Below are positions 28,013-35,347 of a stretch of 64,000 bases of DNA, one piece after another. Each line of letters starts with the position of its first letter. Position 1 is the stretch's first letter. The position numbers and the translations under genes were made by a program. The notes under the pieces are model-generated. The model was not told the DNA's origin and searched no databases. It saw only the letters and a list, made by a program, of their open reading frames with translations. Source of the DNA: Terriglobales bacterium (lineage in GTDB: Bacteria; Acidobacteriota; Terriglobia; Terriglobales; Acidobacteriaceae); contig JAICSO010000004.1 in NCBI GenBank assembly GCA_025936825.1, positions 183,641-247,640 on the forward strand, in the 5' to 3' direction.

Positions 28013-30157
28013 ATGAACATTGTTCGAGCCCTCGAAGTTGCGCTGCCGGAACTACCGCCGCAGATCGTTCGCAAGAACCCGCCTAAGCTCATCGCCAACG
28101 TCGTTGCCAAAGAGCATATCGAGAAGGGAAAGCCCGTCATCATTACGAAGGCCCCGGGAAGCGAATTCATCTTTCGCTTTTCTCCGCTGCAATGGCAACT
28201 TCTGCAAATGTTTGATGGGGTGAGCACCCACGAGGAAATCGCGGAGGGCTTTACCGCTGAAACTGGAACACCTTTGAGCGGCGACGATGTCCGGGAATTC
28301 ACCAGTTACTTGCAGGCAGAGAGCAAACTGCTTCAGCGGACGGCGATGGAGCAGAACATCGCGTTGCAGCAGGAAATGCGCGCTACTCGCGGCAAAAAGA
28401 AGAAGCGGACGTTGGATTTCGCCGACATCACCATCCACGTTTGGAACAACGCCGACAGTTACATCAGCTGGATGTATCCGAAAGTTCGGTTCATGTTCAC
28501 ACCGTGGTTTGTGTGGACGAGCGTCGCGATGTTTGCCCTGATGGGCTGGATGTGGTGGGACCGGTTCGGGGAAGTCTGGGCGGACAGCTTCGCGTTCTTC
28601 AACTTCCTGCACAAATCGGGTAAAGACCTGTTCGAATTCTGGTTTTTGTTTGCCGGCATGGCGGCGATCCACGAAACGGCGCACGGATTGGTTGGCAAAC
28701 ATTTCGGTGCAACGATCGAAAAAATGGGCTTTAGCCTAATGTACTTTGCGCCGAGCTTCTTCTGCGATTCGACGCAGGTGCTGGTGACCGGAGGCAAGTG
28801 GGCGCGAATTGCCACGGCATTGGCGGGGATCTGGCTGGATCTGATCGTGTGCTTCTTCGCGACGATTGTGTGGTGGGCGACCGCGACGGGAATGCCGGTG
28901 CATGACTGGGCCTACAAAGTCATGATGGTGACCGGTGTGGGTGTATCGCTGTTGAACCTGAATCCGCTGATCAAGCTCGACGGATACTTGATTTTCTCGG
29001 AACTGGTAGCTGAGCCATCGTTGAAGGAAACCAGCACGGCGTATTTGTCCGCGTGGGCGCGTAAGCACGTATTTCGACTGCCGGCCGAGGTGCCGTATGT
29101 GCCGCGGCGCAAACGGCCATTCTACGTGGCCTACGGAATTTTGTCGGGCATGTACAGCTATAGCTTGCTGTCATTCCTGATGATGATCACCTACAACATC
29201 TTACGGTCATATAGTCCGGAATGGGCGTTTGTGCCGGCTTTAGCAATTGGGTTCTGGGTGTTTCAATCACGGATCAAACTTCTGGTGGCATTTATGAAGA
29301 CGCTTTATCTCGACAAAAAGCAGCGCGTACTGCAGTGGTTCACGCCCATGCGGATTGCGCTCGTTGCGTCGGCAACGCTGGTCGTACTGTTTTTGCCGAT
29401 CTGGCCGGACTTCGTGGAGGGCCCATTTGTCTTGCAGGCCGGCGAAAGCGCGGTGATTCGCGCGACGGTTCCCGGAACCGTGGAGCAGGTTTCTGTGCAA
29501 GAAGGCCAGCGGGTGTCGGTGGGAAGCACGCTCTTGCAATTACGTAACTCCGCGGTGGAATCAGAATCAGCGTTCGCACAAAGCCAACTTGCCAGCGCGA
29601 CCGCGCACGAGAATCAGGCGGCGCTCCAGTATGCAGGCTTCGCTGCAGCACAACAAGAAAGGCAGCGTCAGGCGAGAAACGTGGAACTGGCGAAGGAACG
29701 GAGCCGGCAGCTCTCGATCACCACTCCGGTCTCGGGAGTTGTGGCATCCCCGCACGTTGCGGACTTGGTGGGCAGGTCCGTCGCTGAAGGAGATTTTTTG
29801 CTAGAAATTACCGATGTGGCGCAGCTGAAGGCCAAGGTCTATGTGCCAGAGTTTGCGATGCATGATGTGCGCAATGGAGAAGCGGTAAGACTGCTGGCCA
29901 CCGGGCGAGTGCGTCCGGTCTCAGGCACAGTGACGAGCGTGGCGCCCAGATTCGCTCTTGCGGAAGGCCTGGTTTCGAAAGATCAGTTGCAGGGGATCAA
30001 TCCTCCGCGGTACTACATGGCAAGTGTGTGGCTGAAGAATGATGGAGAGCTGAAGCCGGGAATGACTGGAATTGCGAAGGTACTGGTTGCTCGAAGGAGT
30101 CTGGCAGGGTTTGCGTTCGAGTTCAGCCGCGACCTGATTTCGCGGAAGATCTGGTAG
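28013..30157 (+). CDS. PqqD-like / M50 zinc metalloprotease / HlyD fusion (putative peptide maturation-export protein)
   Basis: 714 residues. The N-terminal 110 residues form a PqqD-like winged helix (FRFSPLQWQLLQMFDG to DVREFTSYLQ), the fold used as RiPP leader-peptide binding domain. A polytopic M50 site-2-protease-like domain follows, with zinc motif HETAH (220-224) and NPLIKLDG (317-324) supplying the third ligand Asp323. After the last membrane segments, residues about 475-714 are a HlyD-type adaptor (VIRATVPGTVEQVSVQEGQ, ITTPVSGVVASPHVADLVG). Related YydH-like proteins act on peptide products. It ends 64 bp before the convergent GHSPKVV repeat-peptide gene, its most attractive candidate substrate (inference). 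Confidence 0.82.
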   Translation: MNIVRALEVALPELPPQIVRKNPPKLIANVVAKEHIEKGKPVIITKAPGSEFIFRFSPLQWQLLQMFDGVSTHEEIAEGFTAETGTPLSGDDVREFTSYLQAESKLLQRTAMEQNIALQQEMRATRGKKKKRTLDFADITIHVWNNADSYISWMYPKVRFMFTPWFVWTSVAMFALMGWMWWDRFGEVWADSFAFFNFLHKSGKDLFEFWFLFAGMAAIHETAHGLVGKHFGATIEKMGFSLMYFAPSFFCDSTQVLVTGGKWARIATALAGIWLDLIVCFFATIVWWATATGMPVHDWAYKVMMVTGVGVSLLNLNPLIKLDGYLIFSELVAEPSLKETSTAYLSAWARKHVFRLPAEVPYVPRRKRPFYVAYGILSGMYSYSLLSFLMMITYNILRSYSPEWAFVPALAIGFWVFQSRIKLLVAFMKTLYLDKKQRVLQWFTPMRIALVASATLVVLFLPIWPDFVEGPFVLQAGESAVIRATVPGTVEQVSVQEGQRVSVGSTLLQLRNSAVESESAFAQSQLASATAHENQAALQYAGFAAAQQERQRQARNVELAKERSRQLSITTPVSGVVASPHVADLVGRSVAEGDFLLEITDVAQLKAKVYVPEFAMHDVRNGEAVRLLATGRVRPVSGTVTSVAPRFALAEGLVSKDQLQGINPPRYYMASVWLKNDGELKPGMTGIAKVLVARRSLAGFAFEFSRDLISRKIW

Positions 30158-30172
30158 TTCTTTCCTCGAAGG

Positions 30173-30201
30173 TGAAGGGCCAGGTTCCCCCCGGCCCTTC
30201 A
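30173..30201. terminator. Stem-loop between the protease operon and the repeat-peptide gene
   Basis: TGAAGGGCC (30173-30181) pairs perfectly with GGCCCTTCA (30193-30201) around an 11-nt loop. It lies between the two convergent genes and has no T run on either strand, so it is at best a weak intrinsic terminator for both. Confidence 0.55.
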
Positions 30202-30221
30202 GTGCAGGCAATTCCTCGAAA

Positions 30222-30479
30222 CTACTGCATGACTACCTTGGGCGAGTGGCCGACGACCTTGGGGCTGTGTCCAACCACTTTCGGGCTATGGCCGACAACT
30301 TTGGGCGAGTGGCCTACTACCTTGGGACTGTGACCCACTACCTTCGGGCTGTGTCCGACAATTTTGGGCGAATGCCCAAACACTTTCGTGGGTTCTGCGC
30401 TGGTGACTTCGGGCTTGGTTACGATGGCCTTCTTGCTTGCGCTGCGATTGCTGATCAGAGATTTTTTCGAGATTGACAT
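30222..30479 (-). CDS. Repeat peptide with seven GHSPK(V/I)V heptads, candidate multi-core precursor
   Basis: 85 residues. A basic, Ser/Lys-rich leader (MSISKKSLISNRSASKKAIV) and a short linker to residue 34 are followed by seven uninterrupted heptapeptides: GHSPKIV once and GHSPKVV six times, ending in Met-Gln. There is no signal peptide, cysteine or membrane segment. AAGGAG lies 6 nt before ATG 30479, and a sigma-54 promoter sits 43-59 bp upstream. The heptads are nearly invariant as peptide but not as DNA: serine is TCG in repeats 1, 4, 7 and AGC/AGT in 2, 3, 5, 6. This supports real translation on this strand. Convergent PqqD-M50-HlyD protein could process it. Function unknown; alternatives are a structural or metal-binding repeat protein. 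Confidence 0.75.
   Translation of the reverse strand: MSISKKSLISNRSASKKAIVTKPEVTSAEPTKVFGHSPKIVGHSPKVVGHSPKVVGHSPKVVGHSPKVVGHSPKVVGHSPKVVMQ
30231..30377 (-). repeat. Seven tandem 21-bp repeats coding for the heptads
   Basis: Exactly 7 x 21 bp without spacers, all in frame. Units differ at third positions and in the two serine codon families, so the array is old or maintained by peptide-level selection rather than freshly amplified. It is not a CRISPR array: there are no spacers and the units are translated. Confidence 0.9.
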
Positions 30480-30521
30480 TGCCTGCTCCTTGTTTTTGTT
30501 TTCGACTGACGCATTGTCCTA

Positions 30522-30538
30522 TTGCACAGGGCGTGCCA
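30522..30538 (-). promoter_or_regulatory. Sigma-54 (-24/-12) promoter of the repeat-peptide gene
   Basis: Read on the minus strand: TGGCACG-CCCT-GTGCAA. The invariant GG and GC are separated by exactly 10 nt, and only one base differs from the TGGCACG-N4-TTGCA consensus. The predicted transcription start is near 30512, giving a leader of about 33 nt that contains the AAGGAG ribosome binding site. An activator gene with GAFTGA ends 137 bp upstream. Confidence 0.8.
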
Positions 30539-30643
30539 AAGTGCGGGCGAAGATTTTGGATTGCGTCTCACCAGTGGAATCAGCAACTTGCGAGATTCTC
30601 GTTGCGAGCGTGCCGGCGAGAGGGATTAAGAAATCACCTGGTC

Positions 30644-30680
30644 GGTTAAAAATTAACCCACGCCGGTTTAAAAATTAACC
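30644..30680. promoter_or_regulatory. Paired palindromic enhancer (UAS) sites for the sigma-54 activator
   Basis: GGTTAAAAATTAACC (30644-30658) and GGTTTAAAAATTAACC (30665-30680) are near-identical inverted repeats with arms GGTTAA/TTAACC. Their centres are about 21-22 bp apart, two helical turns, and lie about 140 and 160 bp upstream of the predicted start. This is the classical distance for NtrC-family enhancers. The second site overlaps the stop codon of the activator gene. Confidence 0.7.
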
Positions 30681-32090
30681 CTGCGCGGCTGCGGCCAGCC
30701 TTCTTTTGCGGCAGAGATACTTCATTCGTTGCGGATCAATGCGCAAGAGTGCCGCTGCCGCGGACTTGCTTCCTCCGGTACGGTTCAACGCGGCGGTGAG
30801 ATAGGCGAGTTCGATGCGGTCCATTTCAGCGTCGAAGTCGACGCCATCTTCAGGGATTAGAATTGCCTCTTGGCTGGCGGCGCTGGAGTATAGCATCGGC
30901 TGCGGCAGATGCTCGGCGCGGATGGTCGGCGAGGCGCTCATGATGATCAGCCGCTGGATCACGTTCTCGAGTTCGCGCACGTTTCCCGGCCAGGAGTAGT
31001 CCTCCATGATCTCGAGGGCATCAGGCTCCAGTTGCTTCAGAGGACGATTGTTCGCGGTGCAGTATACGCGGAGGAAGTGATCCACCAGCAGCGGTAGGTC
31101 TCCCGGACGCTCGCGCAGTGGCGGGATGAAAATTGGAACAACGTTAATGCGGTAATACAGATCTTCGCGAAAGCGGCCCTGGTGAACCATTTCTTCGAGA
31201 TTGTCATTGCTGGCGGCGATGAGACGAAAATCGATCTTCTTGGAAGTGCGACTCCCGACGCGCTGGACCGTGCGTTCCTGCAGGACCCGGAGCAGCTTGC
31301 TTTGCAGGCTGTGATCCAGTGTAGTAATTTCATCCAAGAACAGCGTGCCGCCGTGGGCGGACTCGATGAGTCCAGCCTTGGCGGAGTCAGCTCCGGTGAA
31401 CGCGCCCTTCTCGTGGCCGAACAGCTCAGACTCGATCAGGTTCTCTGGAATCGCTGAGCAGTTCAGGCACACGTAAGGCTTGTCACTGCGCCTGCTGAGC
31501 TGTACGATCGCACCCGCAATCAGCTCTTTTCCGGTGCCGCTTTCCCCACGCAGGACCACAGTTGTATTGCTGTCCGCGACGGCCTGGATGGCTTGATAGA
31601 CGCGCTGCATAGCCTCGCTCACGCCTATCAAGCCGCAGAACGAAGTCTTATTTTCAGCCTGTTCGACGACGCGCTGTCCTTCAACTTGAAGACTGCGCTT
31701 CTCGATGGCGCGCCAAAGAACGATCTGCAGTTCCTGAAAATCGAGAGGCGCAAGGAAAAATTCATCTGCGCCGGCCTTGCTGGCCTCGAGAGGAACGCTG
31801 CGACTGTTGGAGCGAGTAATCGCCACTAAGGCGATGTCCTGGCGGATCTGGCGAATATCACGTAGAAGTTGCAGGGCATTGGACGGATCTCCGCCCATGC
31901 TGTCGAGGTCAATCAGGATGGCGCGAATGTTGGCGTCGTCAACGGCCGACTGGATCTGCTTCTCCGATTGAGCGAGCGTTGCCTCAAAGCGGGGCAAAAG
32001 GAAATGCCGCATGTCGGGAAAGGCTTCGGTTTCGGCGGTGATGATAGCAATACGGCATTCCGGGCCTGACAGAGCGGTGGCGTCGCGCAT
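30675..32090 (-). CDS. Sigma-54-dependent NtrC-family activator with degenerate receiver domain
   Basis: 471 residues. The N-terminal 130 residues fold like a response-regulator receiver ([12 protein letters not shown]), but the usual switch lysine before Pro is Ala (FFLAPLDF), so phosphorylation control is doubtful. The central AAA+ domain has Walker A GESGTGKE (182-189), the sigma-54 contact loop GAFTGA (229-234), Walker [10 protein letters not shown] and the arginine-finger region FREDLYYR. A Fis-type HTH ends the protein ([21 protein letters not shown]). It stands directly upstream of, and on the same strand as, the repeat-peptide gene with its sigma-54 promoter, so local control is likely. 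No paired histidine kinase is nearby. Confidence 0.92.
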   Translation of the reverse strand: MRDATALSGPECRIAIITAETEAFPDMRHFLLPRFEATLAQSEKQIQSAVDDANIRAILIDLDSMGGDPSNALQLLRDIRQIRQDIALVAITRSNSRSVPLEASKAGADEFFLAPLDFQELQIVLWRAIEKRSLQVEGQRVVEQAENKTSFCGLIGVSEAMQRVYQAIQAVADSNTTVVLRGESGTGKELIAGAIVQLSRRSDKPYVCLNCSAIPENLIESELFGHEKGAFTGADSAKAGLIESAHGGTLFLDEITTLDHSLQSKLLRVLQERTVQRVGSRTSKKIDFRLIAASNDNLEEMVHQGRFREDLYYRINVVPIFIPPLRERPGDLPLLVDHFLRVYCTANNRPLKQLEPDALEIMEDYSWPGNVRELENVIQRLIIMSASPTIRAEHLPQPMLYSSAASQEAILIPEDGVDFDAEMDRIELAYLTAALNRTGGSKSAAAALLRIDPQRMKYLCRKRRLAAAAQG

Positions 32091-32240
32091 CGGGGTCCCC
32101 AGTTCCTGATGATCAGAGCAGCCGGATTATAGGTGAAGCGAGCGTCGCTTTGAAAGCACAAGATCAGTACGAACCGGGGATTCGGTTGGTACGCACGGGA
32201 GGACATTTTGAGAAAATACCCACCTTAGAAGGTAAGAGCC

Positions 32241-33455
32241 TTAGTGCTTTCCGGCAGGTTCGCGCTCCTTCAACTGCGCCACGCAATCGAGAACGCGCTG
32301 GGCGACGTCCCACTTGGTAGTTTCGGGAACGGCGATGGTTTCGGAGGTAGTCAGGATCGTGACCGCGTTGCGGTCCGTATCGAAGCCCACGCCTTCCTTC
32401 GAAACGTCGTTCACCACGATCGCATGTAGGGACTTCGAAGCCAGTTTTTTACGGGCGTTCTCGACCACGTTCTCCGTTTCCGCGGCGAAGCCGATTACGA
32501 TCTGCCCCTGCTTGCGGCGGGAAATCTCCGCAAGGATGTCTGCAGTCGGAGTAAGTTCAAGCTTTAGCGGCCCGGAACGCTTCACCTTGTGGTCCGGAGG
32601 ATTGGCGACGGTGTAATCCGCGACCGCAGCGGCTTTGATCACAATCGTCGCTTCAGGAAGAAGGCGGAGAACCGCATCGGTCATCTCAGCGGCGGACTGG
32701 ATCTGAATGACCTCTGCGGCGGACGGCGGTTTCAACGAAGTCGGTCCCGTCACCAGCAGCACCCGTGCGCCGCGTCGGAGAGCGGCTTCTGCCAGCGCGT
32801 AACCCATCCGTCCGCTCGAACGGTTGCTGAGATACCGGACAGGATCAATCTTCTCGCGCGTGGGGCCTGCGGTGATGAGAACGGTTTCGCCCGCAAGGTC
32901 CTGCGAACTTCCGAGTGCTTCGAGGGCCGCAGCAACGATCGCTTCGTTCTCTGCGAGGCGACCAGGGCCTGTCATTCCGCAGGCCAGATATCCGCTGCCT
33001 GGCTCAACGATCTTTACTCCGCGCTTGCGAAGGATTGCGAGGTTTTCTTGCGTTGCCGGGTGTTCCCACATGTTCACATTCATTGCAGGAGCAACGACCA
33101 CCGGCGCCGTGGTGGCGAGGTACAGCGTCGTCAGAAAATCATCGGCGATTCCCTGCGTGAACTTAGCAACAACGTCGGCCGTTGCAGGAGCGACCAGCAG
33201 CGCGTCAATCGACTGCGCAACCGCAATATGCTCAATCGCGGAATCTATGTTTGGCTCGGTGCCTGCCTCGCGGCTGAACATGCCGGTAATGACTTTCTCG
33301 CCGGAAAGCGCCGCAAAGGTAAGAGGACGAACAAACTCCTGCGCGGAGTCGGTCATGATGACCTGAACACGGATGCCGCGGTCCTGGAGGAGTCGAACGA
33401 TCTCAGCGGCTTTGTAGGCGGCGATGCCGCCACAGACTCCGAGGGCAACTTTCAT
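32241..33455 (-). CDS. coaBC: Bifunctional phosphopantothenoylcysteine decarboxylase / phosphopantothenate-cysteine ligase
   Basis: 404 residues making 4'-phosphopantetheine for coenzyme A. The N-terminal CoaC flavoprotein has GVCGGIAAYKAAEIVR, the active-site His in AIEHIAVAQ, the PAMNVNMWEHPATQ substrate clamp and the redox Cys in ACGMTGPGRLAE. The C-terminal CoaB synthetase has TAGPTREKIDPVRYLSNRSS and the Lys-containing segment KRSGPLKLELTPT. It is last of the minus-strand run msbA-like, yicC, gmk, rpoZ, coaBC, a common bacterial gene order. The intergenic gap to rpoZ is 73 bp on the coding-strand 5' side and contains a GAGCAGTGAGC inverted repeat. Confidence 0.96.
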   Translation of the reverse strand: MKVALGVCGGIAAYKAAEIVRLLQDRGIRVQVIMTDSAQEFVRPLTFAALSGEKVITGMFSREAGTEPNIDSAIEHIAVAQSIDALLVAPATADVVAKFTQGIADDFLTTLYLATTAPVVVAPAMNVNMWEHPATQENLAILRKRGVKIVEPGSGYLACGMTGPGRLAENEAIVAAALEALGSSQDLAGETVLITAGPTREKIDPVRYLSNRSSGRMGYALAEAALRRGARVLLVTGPTSLKPPSAAEVIQIQSAAEMTDAVLRLLPEATIVIKAAAVADYTVANPPDHKVKRSGPLKLELTPTADILAEISRRKQGQIVIGFAAETENVVENARKKLASKSLHAIVVNDVSKEGVGFDTDRNAVTILTTSETIAVPETTKWDVAQRVLDCVAQLKEREPAGKH

Positions 33456-33465
33456 AAGGAGCAGC

Positions 33466-33512
33466 GAGCAGTGAGCCGCGAGCGACGAGCAATCCTGTCT
33501 TGCTCACTGCTC
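33466..33512. repeat. Inverted repeat between rpoZ and coaBC
   Basis: GAGCAGTGAGC (33466-33476) and GCTCACTGCTC (33502-33512) are perfect complements around a 25-nt loop. It is another hairpin of the dispersed type and could act as an intra-operon attenuator or RNA stabiliser. Confidence 0.55.
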
Positions 33513-33526
33513 ATGGTTCACCGCTC

Positions 33527-33766
33527 TCAGCCTTCCTGACCGAGGGCCTTATCGAGCATTTCTCCGGCGGCTTCGACCGGGGACGCTTGCACTTCGGGCA
33601 CGACCCACTTCACTTTGCCGGCCTTGATCTCGTCCTGCGCAATGCGGCAGGGCTTGCGCGATTGTGTGTCGATGACAGGGGGAGCTCCACCCTGCAACTG
33701 GCGCGCACGACGAGCAGCGACCAGGATGTACCGATAATTGCTGTCGAAACCATCGATCAACTTCAT
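33527..33766 (-). CDS. rpoZ: RNA polymerase omega subunit
   Basis: 79 residues. The omega signature is SNYRYILVAARRARQL followed by basic CRIAQDEIKAGKVKW. Omega helps assemble beta' into RNA polymerase and in many bacteria contributes to the ppGpp site. ATG 33766 is chosen because GGGAGAG lies 8 nt upstream and homology starts at MKLIDGFDS. It sits between gmk (16 bp upstream) and coaBC, the usual gmk-rpoZ neighbourhood. Confidence 0.92.
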   Translation of the reverse strand: MKLIDGFDSNYRYILVAARRARQLQGGAPPVIDTQSRKPCRIAQDEIKAGKVKWVVPEVQASPVEAAGEMLDKALGQEG

Positions 33767-33782
33767 TAGAAACTCTCCCTGC

Positions 33783-34463
33783 CTACTTCCCGCCGGCCAC
33801 GACTTCCCGAAACGATTGCAGGATCGGGTCGAGGCGATCGCGAACATTTTCCAACCGGCAGTTTTCCGCTAGTACAGCTAAGTTTGCATCCGGATTGCCG
33901 GCCCGCTTCTGCCGCTCCGAGAGCAAGATGGCTTCCAGGGCCTTGACAGAATCGTCCAGATGGTCGTTCACCAAAATATAGTCGTATTTATCGTAATTCT
34001 CAATCTCGCGCCGGGCCTCTTCCAGCCGTCTTTGTATCTTTTCCTCGGCGTCTTGACCCCGCGATCGCAAACGCTCCTCGAGTTTGCTGCGGTTCGGCGG
34101 AAGTATAAAGATGCTGACTGCTTCCCGGACTTTCTTTTTCACCTGCGCCGCGCCCTGTACGTCAATATCTAACAGTAAGTCCTTGCCTTGATTTTTAGCC
34201 TGGTCAAGAAACCTGCAGGCCGTGCCGTAATAGTCAGTTTCGAACACAACCGCGTATTCGAGGAATTGATCTTCGCGAATCATCTGCCTGAACTCTTCCC
34301 GGGAGACGAAGAAGTATTCGCGTCCATTCTGTTCCGCGCCTCGCGGCTTGCGGGTCGTGTAGGAAATCGAAAACTCAAGCTGGGGCACACTGCGCCGGAT
34401 CATGGAGACCAGCGTGGATTTCCCGGACCCGGACGGCGCGGAGATGATGAACACATTCACCAT
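33783..34463 (-). CDS. gmk: Guanylate kinase
   Basis: 226 residues; phosphorylates GMP to GDP with ATP. The P-loop is SAPSGSGKST near the N-terminus. The GMP-binding segment (SYTTRKPRGAEQNGREYFFVS) and lid region (RSRGQDAEEKIQRRL) are intact. The C-terminus is about 20 residues longer than E. coli Gmk and carries a cysteine. The start codon overlaps the yicC stop in TAATG, so translation is coupled. Confidence 0.96.
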   Translation of the reverse strand: MVNVFIISAPSGSGKSTLVSMIRRSVPQLEFSISYTTRKPRGAEQNGREYFFVSREEFRQMIREDQFLEYAVVFETDYYGTACRFLDQAKNQGKDLLLDIDVQGAAQVKKKVREAVSIFILPPNRSKLEERLRSRGQDAEEKIQRRLEEARREIENYDKYDYILVNDHLDDSVKALEAILLSERQKRAGNPDANLAVLAENCRLENVRDRLDPILQSFREVVAGGK

Positions 34464-35347
34464 TATTCGATATTTTGCACCTGTTCGCGCGCTTTCTCGA
34501 TGTCGGATTTCATTGCCAGTCCCGCTTCGGTAATCTTGGCCGCATCACCAGCGAGTCCCGAGGTCTTGGAGAGCAGGGTATTGGCCTCGCGATTCATCTC
34601 TTGCAACAAAAAGTCCATTTTCTTGCCAACCTCGCCCTTCGTGCCGAGCAAGGCGACGAAATGCTGCACGTGATTGTCAAGCCGTACTAACTCTTCCTGT
34701 ATGTCGCTGCGGTCGGCAAGTACGGCGGCTTCTTGCAGGATCTTGTCCTGATCAACGGACGAACCCAGCCACTCTTGAATGCGCGTCTGCAGGCGCTCAC
34801 TGTAATTCTTCAACACGGCATCGCGATAGGCGCTGACCCCAGCGCAAGATTTGCGGATGTTCTCCATGCGCTCGCGGAGTTCGCGGTCCATCGCCCGGCC
34901 CTCTTCTTCGCGAACACGGTTCAGCTGATCGATCGCCTGTTCCAGCTTGGGCAATACCGCCGGAGAAAGTTCCTCTTCCGAGGGAGCCGCATTGGTGTCG
35001 AGAGCGCCGGGTAGGCGAAGTACCGCATTCAAGTCGGGTTCCGCTGCAATGCCAGCTTCAATGGCCGCAGCACGAAACGCCTGAACGTATCCAGAAACCA
35101 TAGCCTTGTTAAGACCCAGCGGGGCCGCTCCGCCTTGCTCGAACGAAAGATTTACATCCACGTGGCCGCGGGCGAGTTTCTCTTTGAGAATGCGGCGCAT
35201 CGACATTTCGAGACCGTCAGTATTCGACGGGAGCCGGAAGTGAAGATCGAGGAATCGATGATTGACGGACTTCACGGAAACATTGAAGGCAAGATTATTG
35301 ACCTGCCCTTTGGCCTGCGCAAAGCCTGTCATGGATCGAATCGGCAT
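34463..35347 (-). CDS. yicC: YicC/YloC-family endoribonuclease
   Basis: 294 residues. It has the family N-terminus IRSMTGFAQAKG and RFLDLHFRLPS, and the conserved C-terminus GKKMDFLLQEMNREANTLLSKT. YicC proteins are hexameric RNases that clamp and cut structured RNA in the cytoplasm. It overlaps both neighbours by one base (ABC exporter stop at 35347, gmk start at 34463), indicating a tightly coupled operon. The yicC-gmk-rpoZ order is widely conserved. Confidence 0.93.
   Translation of the reverse strand: MPIRSMTGFAQAKGQVNNLAFNVSVKSVNHRFLDLHFRLPSNTDGLEMSMRRILKEKLARGHVDVNLSFEQGGAAPLGLNKAMVSGYVQAFRAAAIEAGIAAEPDLNAVLRLPGALDTNAAPSEEELSPAVLPKLEQAIDQLNRVREEEGRAMDRELRERMENIRKSCAGVSAYRDAVLKNYSERLQTRIQEWLGSSVDQDKILQEAAVLADRSDIQEELVRLDNHVQHFVALLGTKGEVGKKMDFLLQEMNREANTLLSKTSGLAGDAAKITEAGLAMKSDIEKAREQVQNIE

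Noticed and set aside
30231..30377. Possible CRISPR array or minisatellite
   Set aside because: Units are contiguous 21-bp in-frame coding repeats without spacers, diverged at synonymous positions.
30246..30476. Plus-strand repeat ORF over the heptad array
   Set aside because: Its translation does not repeat perfectly, whereas the minus-strand frame keeps the heptad exactly and has the ribosome binding site and promoter.
32589..33539. 316-residue frame opposite coaBC
   Set aside because: Antisense to a confident CoaBC gene; no conserved motif.
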